DNA of 64,000 nt from an uncultured Elusimicrobiales bacterium. Lineage in GTDB: Bacteria > Elusimicrobiota > Elusimicrobia > Elusimicrobiales > Elusimicrobiaceae. Of this stretch, positions 23,645 to 31,751 are shown piece after piece. Position numbers and translations under genes: made by a program. The notes beneath the pieces were generated by a model. The model was not told the DNA's origin and did no database searches. It saw nothing but the letters and a program-made list of their open reading frames with translations. Within the stretch, counting starts at the first letter, position 1, and the number at the start of each line of letters is the position of its first letter. The stretch is from NCBI GenBank assembly GCA_910576915.1, contig CAJTJT010000001.1, positions 169,836-233,835 of the forward strand. The letters are read 5' to 3'.

Positions 23645-25036
23645 ATGAAATCCGGATTTTCGATTAACATTTACGGCCTGATATTTGCCATCATGCTTGT
23701 CATGGCCGCGCTGACGTATCTGCTCCCCGCCGGCCAATATAATACCGTTGAAAAAGACGGACGCACCTATACCGTGGCGGGTTCTTATCACCATGTGGAC
23801 GCCAATCCCCAGGGCCTCGGCGCCGTGCTTACCGCGCCCGCCAAAGGATTTAGGGACTGTGCCGATATTATCGTGTTTATTTTTATTACGGGGGCGGTAT
23901 TTACCATTTTGGAACGTACCGGCACCGTAAACGCCGTTATTTTGGGCACGAGCTATCTGTTTTCCCGCAAAGAAAAACTGAAGAAGTTTTTTATTCCCGT
24001 TTCCATGATTTTGTTCTCGCTGGGCGGGGCGGTGTTTGGCATGGAAGAGGAAACGCTGATTTTTATTCCGCTTTTTATCCCGCTGGCGCTTTCGCTCGGA
24101 TATGATACCGCCGTCGGTGTGAGTATCCCTTTCTTGGGCGCCTGGGTGGGGTTTGGCGCGGCGTTTATGAACCCGTTTACGGTGGGGATTTCGCAGGGAA
24201 TCGCCCAGCTGCCGCTGTATTCCGGCCTGGGGTACCGCCTGTTTGTATGGGCGTTTTGTACGGCGGTGGTGATTGGGTTTGTGTCGTGGTACGGGGAAAA
24301 AGTGCGTAAAAATCCGCAGGAAAGCATTACGTACGAAGCCGACTTGGAACGCCGTAAAACGCTGCATTTAAACGTGCTCGAAAAGCCCGAATTTAAAACT
24401 TCCCATATCCTGATTTCCGTCGTGTTTGCGCTTGGGATGGCGGTGCTGGTGTACGGCGTGGCCGTTTTCCACTGGTATATTGTGGAAATTTCCGGCCTGT
24501 TCCTGGGCGTGGGTTTAATCTGCGCCATCATCGGCCGCTTGAAACTCAACCAAACCACTGATGCTATTGTGGACGGCGCGCGCAGTATGGTGAGCGTTTC
24601 CGTCATGCTGGCGTTGGCGCGGGCGATTGTGGTAATCGCTTCCGACGGGCGGATTTTGGATACCGTTTTGCACTCGATTGCGGGCGGTATCGGCCAGCTT
24701 CACCCGTTAATGGCTGCCGAGGGGATGTTTTGGGCTCACTCGTTTATCAACTTTTTTGTGGCGTCCGGCTCCGGCCAGGCCGTGCTGACCATGCCCGTTA
24801 TGATTCCGCTTTCGGACTTAATCGGCGTCAGCCCGCAGCTTTCCATTCTTGCCTACCAATTTGGCGAAGGGTGGACGAATGCCGTCATTCCCACCGCTCC
24901 CGTCACCATGGCCGCTATCGGCATGGCGGGTATTCCGTGGCTGAAATGGGCGCGCTGGAACGTGCCGCTTCAAATTGTGCTGGCCGTTTTATCCATGCTG
25001 CTGCTTATTCCGCCGTATCTGCTGAACTGGAAATAA
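23645..25036 (+). CDS. YfcC/DcuC-type carboxylate or amino-acid carrier
   Basis: A 463-residue integral membrane protein with ~12 helices. It carries the family landmarks YLLPAGQYNTVEKDGRTY near the N-terminus, GGAVFGMEEETLIFIPLFIPLALSLGYD (helices 4-5), NPFTVGISQGIAQLPLYSGLGYR, and in the C-terminal half FFVASGSGQAVLTMPVMIPLSDL and FGEGWTNAVIPTAPVTMAAIG. These fit the PF03606 group (DcuC, YfcC, ArcD-like); substrate is uncertain. No ribosome site; a TATAAT is placed for a leaderless start. It lies between the repressor and the phage genes and looks like a host gene. A terminator follows directly. Confidence 0.85.
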   Translation: MKSGFSINIYGLIFAIMLVMAALTYLLPAGQYNTVEKDGRTYTVAGSYHHVDANPQGLGAVLTAPAKGFRDCADIIVFIFITGAVFTILERTGTVNAVILGTSYLFSRKEKLKKFFIPVSMILFSLGGAVFGMEEETLIFIPLFIPLALSLGYDTAVGVSIPFLGAWVGFGAAFMNPFTVGISQGIAQLPLYSGLGYRLFVWAFCTAVVIGFVSWYGEKVRKNPQESITYEADLERRKTLHLNVLEKPEFKTSHILISVVFALGMAVLVYGVAVFHWYIVEISGLFLGVGLICAIIGRLKLNQTTDAIVDGARSMVSVSVMLALARAIVVIASDGRILDTVLHSIAGGIGQLHPLMAAEGMFWAHSFINFFVASGSGQAVLTMPVMIPLSDLIGVSPQLSILAYQFGEGWTNAVIPTAPVTMAAIGMAGIPWLKWARWNVPLQIVLAVLSMLLLIPPYLLNWK

Positions 25037-25053
25037 ACTTCTCTAACCTTAGA

Positions 25054-25080
25054 GGGGCCCCTTTCCGGGGCCCTTTTTTT
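25054..25080 (+). terminator. Terminator of the carrier gene
   Basis: GGGGCCCC-TTTCC-GGGGCCC plus seven T; the next ATG begins at the last T. Confidence 0.9.
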
Positions 25081-25395
25081 ATGAATAATTCCGCTAAAAT
25101 AGACTTGGAAAACGGGATTTTTTTCCGTGCCGCCCGGCTACAGGTGCGCATAGACGCGTGCCGGGGCGAGCTGTTCTGCGCCGTGCCGGACGCGCGGCTG
25201 CAGGTGATGTTATGCGTATATAATGCGTTTTTTGCGGAAGAAAACCGGCGGTTGTGCGGGGATGACGCGGCGGAGTGGCGGTACTGGTGGATTCTCTATA
25301 AAAAACAGGCCGCCGCAGACGGGGGGATGCTGCCCGGTGCGGTGTTTCGGCCGGATTTGCGGGCGGAGCTTGCCTGGCTATGTTTTAAAAAATAG
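25081..25395 (+). CDS. Hypothetical 104-residue protein
   Basis: It starts MNNSAKIDLENGIFF right after the terminator of the upstream gene and ends with TAG one base before the phage promoter at 25396. The composition is soluble and rich in Arg, Ala and aromatics (VYNAFFAEENRRLCG, EWRYWWILYKKQ), with no signal peptide or membrane helix. I recognise no family. It has no ribosome site and would need read-through or an unseen promoter, so expression is uncertain. Its position suggests a small phage-associated gene upstream of terS. Confidence 0.45.
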   Translation: MNNSAKIDLENGIFFRAARLQVRIDACRGELFCAVPDARLQVMLCVYNAFFAEENRRLCGDDAAEWRYWWILYKKQAAADGGMLPGAVFRPDLRAELAWLCFKK

Positions 25396-25425
25396 TTGAC
25401 AAATAATTATTTTATATGCTATAAT
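25396..25425 (+). promoter_or_regulatory. Strong phage promoter upstream of terS
   Basis: TTGACA (25396-25401), 18-bp spacer, TATAAT (25420-25425). The spacer begins with the 12-bp palindrome AAATAATTATTT, a possible operator. A near-identical promoter occurs at 28668. Confidence 0.78.
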
Positions 25426-25434
25426 AAATATATA

Positions 25435-25471
25435 ATTACAAAACGCAATTTACGCGCTTTGTAATTTTTTT
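25435..25471 (+). terminator. Terminator-like hairpin directly after the phage promoter
   Basis: ATTACAAA-A-CGC pairs with GCG-C-TTTGTAAT (11 of 12) and is followed by seven T, only ~10 bp past the -10 box and 90 bp before terS. It could be a site of antitermination or define a short RNA. Confidence 0.65.
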
Positions 25472-25561
25472 ATCCCGCCTTTTTTCTCTCTTTATTTTCC
25501 GAATATATACACGCGTTTAAAGCGCGTTGCCGTTGTTTATACCGTATTCGGAGTTTTATTC

Positions 25562-26011
25562 ATGCCTATTCATAAAAAAACCGCTCTTTCCAAGGCGGAG
25601 GGCTGTGTCGCCAAAAAAGCGCCGCCGCTTCGTTACCGACCGGAATTTTGCGAACGGTTGCTGGCATTCTTTGATGTGCCCGCCTTCCGCGTAACCGAAG
25701 TAATGAAGCGCGACGGGTCCGTTTCCCTGGTGGAAACCGCCGCCGAACTGCCCACGTTCGCGGCATTTGCCAAATCCCTGGGAACAACATGCGCCGTGCT
25801 GGACGAGTGGGAAAAAAAGCATCCCGCTTTCCGGGAAGCGGCCCAAAAAGCGCGCGATTTGCAAAGTAATATCCTCATCCAAAACAGTCTGCGCGGGAAC
25901 TATTCCGCGTCGTTTGCCGTGTTTACGGCAAAAAACCTTTTGGGTTGGCGGGACGGCAAAGACGACCCTTCTTCCGCAGGGCCGCTGGTGGTGCGCTGGG
26001 AGGATAAATGA
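25562..26011 (+). CDS. Phage terminase small subunit
   Basis: A 149-residue DNA-packaging protein. The central and C-terminal part is typical: FAAFAKSLGTTCAVLDEWEKKHPAFREAAQKARDLQ, then ILIQNSLRGNYSASFAVFTAKNLLGWRD, the HTH-plus-helix pattern used to recognise phage DNA. The N-terminal ~40 residues are basic. It overlaps the large subunit by 4 bp (ATGA), showing translational coupling. It is the first gene of the podovirus-type cluster and lies ~135 bp downstream of a strong promoter. Confidence 0.88.
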   Translation: MPIHKKTALSKAEGCVAKKAPPLRYRPEFCERLLAFFDVPAFRVTEVMKRDGSVSLVETAAELPTFAAFAKSLGTTCAVLDEWEKKHPAFREAAQKARDLQSNILIQNSLRGNYSASFAVFTAKNLLGWRDGKDDPSSAGPLVVRWEDK

Positions 26012-27318
26012 AGTCTTCTTCCGTTGTGATTCCGTATCACCCCCGCCCGGCGCAGGCACAGATTCACCCTCAGCTGGAAACGCACCGCTTTTGCGTACTC
26101 GTTACCCACCGCCAGCTGGGCAAGACGGTTTGCGCCGTCAATCATCTGCTGAAAAAAGCGCTTCAAAATACAAAATCCCATCCGCGCTATTTTTATATTG
26201 CGCCTCTTTTAAAACAGGCCAAAATGATTGCCTGGGATTATTTAAAACGTTTTTCCGCGCCGCTGCCCGGGGTCAGCGTGCACGAGAGCGAACTGTGCGT
26301 CCGTCTGCCCGGCGGTGCGCGTATTTGGGTGACCGGGGCCGACAACCCCGATGCTTTGCGCGGTACGTACGCCGACGGCGTGGTGCTGGACGAATATGCC
26401 CAAATCAAGCCGGACGTATTTACCGAAATCGTCCGACCCATGCTCCTTTCGCGCGAAGGCTGGGCCGTTTTTATGGGCACCCCAAAAGGGCAAAACGCGT
26501 TTTACGAACTTTTCAACCGCGCCCGCAAAGCCGCCCAAACGGAGCCGGGCGTGTGGTGGGTGGGGGTATTCCGTGCCGACGAATCGGGCGTAATCGCTCC
26601 GGCGGAACTGGAACGGCTGCGCCGGGAAACACCGTCCCACGTGTTCCGGCAGGAATATCTGTGCGATTTTACCGCCAGTGCGGAAAATATCTTAATTCCC
26701 ATTGACCAAGTGTCCGCCGCCTGTACCCGGCGTTACGCGTCCGGCGAACTGGGCGGCGCGCCGAAAATTATCGGTGTGGACCCGGCCCGCTTTGGCGACG
26801 ATCGGAGCGTTATTTTTATGCGCCGCGGACTGCAGGCCTATCCGCCGCTGGTGTTTGCCAAAATGGACAACATGGCTTTGGCCGCCGCGGTGGCGGGGCA
26901 GATTGAATCGTTCCGGCCCGATGCGGTATTTGTCGACGCCGGATGCGGGGGCGGCGTAATCGACCGTTTGCGCCAGCTGGGGTTTAGCGTAACGGAAGTT
27001 CCGTTCGGCGGGGCGCCTTCCCGCCCGGGCCAGTACGCCAATAAACGCGCCGAAATGTGGGGGGAAATGGCCCGCTGGATTACCGCCGGCGGCGCGCTGC
27101 CGGATGACGGCGCGCTGAAAGCCGATTTGTGCCAGGTGTGCTATGATTACGACGCCGTCGGCCGCTTGCGCCTGGAACCCAAAGAGAAAATAAAAGAACG
27201 GTGCGGCAAAAGCCCGGATTTGGCCGATGCGCTCGCGCTTACGTTTGCGTCGCCCGTCCGTCCGCGCGCTTTAGGCGGCCGCGGCGAATTTGCCCGTAGC
27301 GATTACGAGGTAATATAG
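26008..27318 (+). CDS. Phage terminase large subunit (ATPase-nuclease)
   Basis: A 436-residue packaging motor. The ATPase half has the terminase-style Walker A HRQLGKT (34-40), Walker B GVVLDEYAQ (~123-131) and the coupling motif GTPKG. The nuclease half shows the RNase-H-like acidic residues in IIGVDPARFGDD, AVFVDAGCGGGV and PDLADALAL. All key residues are present, so the protein looks functional. It works with the TerS encoded just upstream and the portal protein at 29113. A terminator and a cargo gene, unusually, separate it from the portal gene. Confidence 0.95.
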   Translation: MKSSSVVIPYHPRPAQAQIHPQLETHRFCVLVTHRQLGKTVCAVNHLLKKALQNTKSHPRYFYIAPLLKQAKMIAWDYLKRFSAPLPGVSVHESELCVRLPGGARIWVTGADNPDALRGTYADGVVLDEYAQIKPDVFTEIVRPMLLSREGWAVFMGTPKGQNAFYELFNRARKAAQTEPGVWWVGVFRADESGVIAPAELERLRRETPSHVFRQEYLCDFTASAENILIPIDQVSAACTRRYASGELGGAPKIIGVDPARFGDDRSVIFMRRGLQAYPPLVFAKMDNMALAAAVAGQIESFRPDAVFVDAGCGGGVIDRLRQLGFSVTEVPFGGAPSRPGQYANKRAEMWGEMARWITAGGALPDDGALKADLCQVCYDYDAVGRLRLEPKEKIKERCGKSPDLADALALTFASPVRPRALGGRGEFARSDYEVI

Positions 27319-27321
27319 GCC

Positions 27322-27362
27322 TTTTGGTCCCCAAAACGGGACCAAAGGACCCTGTTTTTTTC
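27322..27362 (+). terminator. Terminator after terL
   Basis: TTTTGGTCCC-CAAAAC-GGGACCAAA plus a seven-T run 14 bp later. Confidence 0.75.
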
Positions 27363-27411
27363 CGTTTTAAAACGCTACCATACGGATATACCGTGTAAAG
27401 GAGTTTTTCGT

Positions 27412-28527
27412 ATGAAGAAGCGTTTGGGTATGGCCGTTTTGGTTTTGTTGCTGGCGTGTTCGTGGGCGCAGGCGCAAAAGAATGTAATCAAACTGGGGCG
27501 GAATGTGTCCCGCGGCGTGGCGCGCGCCACGGAACAACAGTTTTTAAAATCGGTTCCCGCCCGTACGCTTTCCCTATACGGGCCCGAACTGCGCGCGCTG
27601 GTAGCTTTCAACCGCTTACCGGCAAACGCCTTCCCGAAACTGGCCCGCCGGAACGATTTATTAACGCATCAGGCAGTGAATTTGTTTGTGGCGCAGGAAA
27701 AATTATTTTTGGAACAAGCTCCTTTGTTGGTGGAAAAGATTGAAAGCCGCGTATACAACCGCGTGCCTTATGCAGCGTTACTGCCGAAAGATGCGGAAGT
27801 GCTGTATATCGGCGAGATTCACGGCGTACCGCGCGTGCAGCAGGAAATTGTTACGTTGGTGAAATCGCTTCGGACCGTATATCCCGGCCGGAACATTTAC
27901 TTGGCCGCCGAAGGGGTGCCCGCCGCGTTTGATTTGGACTACTCGACCGACGATTTGATTCATACCCGAGAAGCCCTCCTGGAACGCTTGCACGAAGCCG
28001 CCGAACTGGCGGATATGGAGATGACCGAACTGCTAGCCTCCTCCTCCGTGGTGCTGGCGGCGGTGGAAGCCGGTATTCCCGTTTTGGGGCTTGAAAGCGA
28101 AGGGGCTCTTTGCCGGCTGGCTACCCCCAAAGGGCGCGAAATGCCTACCGAAGAAGAATACCAGCAGGTGGTAACGTCTTTGGCGGGGATGGAATTCCGC
28201 AACCGGGGTTTTGCCAAAGGTATTAACGTGTTGCGCAAGGCGGACCCGGACGCGCTGATTGTGGTGTATGGCGGCATTGACCATTTGGCTTATCACCAGC
28301 TTTCTTCCGTGCCCGCGCTGGTGGGCGGAAAATCTTTTGTCGTACAGGTGACGGTTCCCGCCGCGCTGGCCGAATCGAACCTGTTGTTTCGGTATTTTAA
28401 AGAGCCGGAAGATATCCGCCGCGCGTTTAAGGCGTCGCCCGACGCCAAACTGGCCGAATACTGGAAAGAACCTACCTCTTTTAACCAACTGCTCGGTAAC
28501 GATTTGACCGTTATTGTACACGAATAA
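27412..28527 (+). CDS. Exported ChaN-like (haem-binding/EreA-like fold) protein, cargo gene in the phage cluster
   Basis: A 371-residue protein with a signal peptide (1-21, AQA cleavage) and a domain (~115-340) resembling the ChaN/Cofac_haem_bdg superfamily: VLYIGEIHGVPRVQQEIVTLV, then NIYLAAEG, a helical hairpin region, and DALIVVYGGIDHLAYH with the second His. The N-terminal ~100 residues are unassigned. It is not a phage structural protein: it has its own promoter region and AAGGAG ribosome site, and terminators lie on both sides. It is inserted between terL and portal, as moron genes are. Predicted location is periplasm or surface. Confidence 0.72.
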   Translation: MKKRLGMAVLVLLLACSWAQAQKNVIKLGRNVSRGVARATEQQFLKSVPARTLSLYGPELRALVAFNRLPANAFPKLARRNDLLTHQAVNLFVAQEKLFLEQAPLLVEKIESRVYNRVPYAALLPKDAEVLYIGEIHGVPRVQQEIVTLVKSLRTVYPGRNIYLAAEGVPAAFDLDYSTDDLIHTREALLERLHEAAELADMEMTELLASSSVVLAAVEAGIPVLGLESEGALCRLATPKGREMPTEEEYQQVVTSLAGMEFRNRGFAKGINVLRKADPDALIVVYGGIDHLAYHQLSSVPALVGGKSFVVQVTVPAALAESNLLFRYFKEPEDIRRAFKASPDAKLAEYWKEPTSFNQLLGNDLTVIVHE

Positions 28528-28553
28528 CTTACCCGTTTGTTTGCATCTTACGT

Positions 28554-28583
28554 GCGCCCCGGGTAAAACCGGGGCGCGTTTAT
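28554..28583 (+). terminator. Terminator of the ChaN-like gene
   Basis: GCGCCCCGG-GTAAAA-CCGGGGCGC then GTTTATTT. Confidence 0.85.
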
Positions 28584-28667
28584 TTCCGCCGTCCGTTTTA
28601 TAATTTTTTGTTGCTTAAAATTCAAAATTCCGCATACGCTTTTTTTCGTCGGAAAATTAAAAAATGC

Positions 28668-28697
28668 TTGACAAATAAATTTATTTTATGATATAAT
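28668..28697 (+). promoter_or_regulatory. Second strong phage promoter (twin of 25396)
   Basis: TTGACA (28668-28673), 18-bp spacer, TATAAT (28692-28697). The spacer holds AAATAAATTTATTT, a perfect 14-bp palindrome. As at 25396, a hairpin terminator (28814-28840) lies between it and the next forward gene, portal. Confidence 0.78.
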
Positions 28698-28813
28698 TAA
28701 AAAATAGAAACACTCCTCACGCAGTACCTTTTATTCCTTTCTTAATTTTCTTTTATTTCCCGTTTTGCAAGCGAATTTTTCGTCGGCGTTTTTATCTTTT
28801 TATATAACTGCAT

Positions 28814-28840
28814 AAAAAAAGCCGCCTCTTGCGAAGCGGC
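28814..28840. terminator. Terminator (minus-strand T-run) below the small membrane protein
   Basis: GCCGC...GCGGC with seven T on the minus strand; it also forms on the plus-strand transcript from 28668. Confidence 0.8.
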
Positions 28841-28857
28841 TTCTTAAAATTACTTCT

Positions 28858-29040
28858 CTACCCGGCCGGCGTAAATGCCGGAACCGCCACCAAAATACCT
28901 ATCAAAAGTACCGTCAGCAGAATAGCCAGCGTCAGTGCCGATTTTTTACTCCCCTGCGGAAACACCTTGCGGGTAATAATATAAAACCCCGGAACCGCCA
29001 ACAGTACTACAAAAAATAAAATCACAATTACGCTTATCAT
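28858..29040 (-). CDS. Small membrane protein (60 aa), reverse-oriented in the phage cluster
   Basis: Two hydrophobic helices (~3-22 and ~36-56) flank a basic loop (RKVFPQGSKKSA). An AGGAGGG ribosome site and a dedicated terminator support it as a real gene. No family is recognised. It is transcribed against the phage genes, between the second phage promoter and portal, so it is likely cargo; an immunity or exclusion function would fit the position but is only a guess. Confidence 0.55.
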   Translation of the reverse strand: MISVIVILFFVVLLAVPGFYIITRKVFPQGSKKSALTLAILLTVLLIGILVAVPAFTPAG

Positions 29041-29112
29041 AATTACCCTCCTTTCTTATATCCTACCGTTTTTTGCTCCTTATACCGCTTCTCTTTTGCA
29101 TTAGACCGTTTT

Positions 29113-30627
29113 ATGAAACAAAACCACACCGATTATATGCGTCTTTACGACGAAATGAAAAACGAGCGCGCCACCTGGCTGCCCGTTTGGAAAGACCTCA
29201 GCGCTTATCTGGCGCCCACGCGCGGATTTTTTGACGGGCAAACGCCCAATCACGGCCGCCGCGTCGACCACAAAACCCTCCTGGATTCGGACCCGTGCCT
29301 GGCCGTGGAAGTGCTGTGCGCGGGGATGATGTCCGGCCTGACGAGCCCTTCGCGCGGCTGGTTTGATTTGTCCCTCTCGCCCGAAGAACTGATGGAACTG
29401 CCCGGCGCGCGGGAATGGGTGTTCGATGTAAAAAAACGGTTGGAAGACGTGTTCGCCAAAAGCAACGTATACGGCGTTTTGCACGGGTTTTATCAGGAAA
29501 TTGCCGTATTCGGCACCGCCGCGTTTTTGTTGGAAGAAGACCGCGAAAAAGGCATCCGCTGCCGTCCGTTTACCATCGGGGAATACTGTTTGGGTACGGA
29601 CGCCGCAGGCCGCGTAAACCGCTTCGGCCGCGAGTTTTTTATGACGGCCGAACAATTAAAAGAAACGTTCGGCGAAAGCGTCCTTCCGCCCGCCGTGCGC
29701 CGTGCGTGCGAATCCGGCCAAATGGGTACGTGGCATAAAGTGTTCCACCTGATTATGCCCAACCCGGTCCACGACCCTGCCAAACGGGATAACCGCCATA
29801 TGCCTTTTACCAGCGTTCATTTTATGGAAGGGGGACATATTCTGCGCCAAAGCGGCTACAGAGAGTTCCCCGTTATCGCCGCGCGCTGGGAAGTGAAAAA
29901 CGCTTCCGACTCCTACGGACGCGGACCCGGCTGGAAGTGCCTGGGCGATGTGAAAATGCTTCAAAAAATGCAGAAAACGAAACTCGTCGCGCTCGACAAA
30001 AGCACCAACCCGCCGATGATGGTTTCTTCCGGCGTGCAGGGCGAAGTAAACCTGCTGCCCGGCGGTATCACCCGCTATAACGGCACGACGGACGCCGCCG
30101 TAAAGCCCGCCTATCTCGTCCAGCCGGATTTGAACGCGCTGGAAGCGTCCATCGCGCAGGTGCGTTCCACCATCCGCGCCCAGTTTTTTGCCGATGTGTT
30201 TCTCTCGCTCTCCGGCCAAAATTATGCCAATATGACCGCCGCCGAAGTGGCCGAACGCCGCCAGGAAAAAATGCTGGTGCTGGGGCCCGTGCTCGAGCGG
30301 CTTAAAAATGAACTGCTGGACCCGCTGATCGACCGCGCGTTTAACTTGCTGGCACGCCAGGGCCTCTTGCCGCCCGCGCCGCAAAGCGTGCAGGGGCTGG
30401 AAATGAAAGTGGAATACGTATCCATGATTGCGCAGGCGCAAAAGGCCGCCGGGCTTTCCGCCTTAACCCAGGGGTTAGCCTATGCTGCCAACATGGCTTC
30501 CGTACGGCCCGAGGTGCTCGAACGCGTGGATTACGACTGCGCCCTCGAAGAAGGCTTAAAAGCGCTTGGCGTGGCTCCCGCCCTGTTAAAAAGCGCGGAA
30601 GAAACGGGTAAGCAGGAGCCGGTTTAG
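29113..30627 (+). CDS. Phage portal (head-tail connector) protein, podovirus type
   Basis: A 504-residue protein of the T7/BPP-1 'head-to-tail connecting' family. Recognisable blocks are ERATWLPVWKDLSAYLAPTRG at the N-terminus, CLAVEVLCAGMMSGLTSPSRGWFDL, a wing region with YQEIAVFGTAAFLLEED, SYGRGPGWKCLGDVKMLQKMQ, and the C-terminal FLSLSGQNYANMTAAEVAERRQEKMLVLGPVLERL. Twelve copies would form the portal ring. It is preceded by a gap containing a reverse gene and a promoter. The 207-bp spacer to the next gene holds no clear feature. Confidence 0.93.
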   Translation: MKQNHTDYMRLYDEMKNERATWLPVWKDLSAYLAPTRGFFDGQTPNHGRRVDHKTLLDSDPCLAVEVLCAGMMSGLTSPSRGWFDLSLSPEELMELPGAREWVFDVKKRLEDVFAKSNVYGVLHGFYQEIAVFGTAAFLLEEDREKGIRCRPFTIGEYCLGTDAAGRVNRFGREFFMTAEQLKETFGESVLPPAVRRACESGQMGTWHKVFHLIMPNPVHDPAKRDNRHMPFTSVHFMEGGHILRQSGYREFPVIAARWEVKNASDSYGRGPGWKCLGDVKMLQKMQKTKLVALDKSTNPPMMVSSGVQGEVNLLPGGITRYNGTTDAAVKPAYLVQPDLNALEASIAQVRSTIRAQFFADVFLSLSGQNYANMTAAEVAERRQEKMLVLGPVLERLKNELLDPLIDRAFNLLARQGLLPPAPQSVQGLEMKVEYVSMIAQAQKAAGLSALTQGLAYAANMASVRPEVLERVDYDCALEEGLKALGVAPALLKSAEETGKQEPV

Positions 30628-30834
30628 GGAAATAAAGAGAACAAGCCCGCGTGCGGACGCGTCCTTATAAGCGTTACGGTCCGGCGCGGCGGCGGGGAAG
30701 AATCTTCCGGCGGAGTCTTCTCCGTTTAAAACAACAAAAGCAAAAGGGCCGGGGCAGGCGTCTAAAATTACCGAACGCTGCCCCGGCGGGAGAGCGGAAC
30801 GGGGCCGGAACCGGGCCGCTTTCCAATATAATTT

Positions 30835-31143
30835 ATGAATGAAAAACAACTCCACAAACGAAACGCCTGCGATTTGCAGGCCGTCTTAAAAACCGTACAG
30901 GGCCGCCGCGTATTATGGCGTTTGCTGCAGGCCTGCCAGGTGCGCCGCCACGCTTTTGTGCCCGGCGACGCATACGCCACCGCGTTCCAGTGCGGGCAGC
31001 AGAGCATCGGTTTTTTGCTGCTGTCGGAAATAGAAGACGCCGCCCCCGGCGCCTACGCGCAGATGCGGGGGGAATATCTGTCGGAAATTACGTCCCGGCA
31101 GAACGAAATCAACCGTAAAAACGAGGAGAATACCCATGAGTGA
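30835..31143 (+). CDS. Bbp19-like phage protein
   Basis: A 102-residue small protein with the block VLKTVQGRRVLWRLLQACQV...FVPGDAYATAFQCGQQSIGFLLLSEI, matching the small Bbp19-like proteins that lie between portal and scaffold genes in BPP-1-like podoviruses. The exact role is not established. It overlaps the scaffold gene by 8 bp, which shows coupling. Charged C-terminus. Confidence 0.75.
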   Translation: MNEKQLHKRNACDLQAVLKTVQGRRVLWRLLQACQVRRHAFVPGDAYATAFQCGQQSIGFLLLSEIEDAAPGAYAQMRGEYLSEITSRQNEINRKNEENTHE

Positions 31144-31738
31144 CGCCGTACAACCCGTGCAGGAAACTGCCGAAAACACCCTTTTAAACGCCCCGTCCGC
31201 CCCGGCGCAAACCGCCGGAGAGGAGAGTTCCCCGATTGCACCAACGGGAAATCAACCGCAAATGCGGACGGATCCCCGCCAAGACCCGCCGTCTTACGAC
31301 GGCCTGACCCCGCCCGAAGGGGTTTCTTTCGAGCCCGAAACGCTGGAAGCGTTTAAAACACTGGCGCGCGAAATTAACCTAACGGAGGAACAGGCCCAAA
31401 AGCTGGTGGAGTATGAAGGCTCCCTTGCCGCCCGCGGCCAAGCGGACGCGCAGGAAGAAAAACGCCAAACGCTGGAACGCTGGGCGCAGCAAACCCGTAC
31501 GTTATATGGGGCGAAACTGGAGGAGGAACTCTCGTTCGCGCTGCGTGCCGCGGATACGTTCGGCGGCCCGGACTTCCGCGCCCTTTTGGAAGACACGGGG
31601 CTTGGCAACCATCCCGTTATCATCCGTACGTTAAGCGGAGTGGGCAGAGCAATCGGCGAGGACGCGTTCCCCGGCGGCAAACCCGCCGCCCCCAGGGACA
31701 AAACCTTCGCCGAAGCGTTGTACGGAAAAACCAATTAA
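31136..31738 (+). CDS. Phage scaffolding-like protein
   Basis: A 200-residue acidic, low-complexity N-terminus (Pro/Ala/Thr-rich, ~1-60) is followed by helical segments: PEGVSFEPETLEAFKTLAREINLTEEQAQKLVEYEG and a Gln/Glu-rich coiled coil ending in FGGPDFRALLEDTGLGNHPVIIRTLSGVGRAIGED. The order portal - small protein - this gene - capsid, and the NLTEEQAQKLV motif common in podoviral scaffolds, support internal scaffold function: guiding capsid assembly, then leaving. Confidence 0.8.
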   Translation: MSDAVQPVQETAENTLLNAPSAPAQTAGEESSPIAPTGNQPQMRTDPRQDPPSYDGLTPPEGVSFEPETLEAFKTLAREINLTEEQAQKLVEYEGSLAARGQADAQEEKRQTLERWAQQTRTLYGAKLEEELSFALRAADTFGGPDFRALLEDTGLGNHPVIIRTLSGVGRAIGEDAFPGGKPAAPRDKTFAEALYGKTN

Positions 31739-31751
31739 TTAAGGAGAATAT

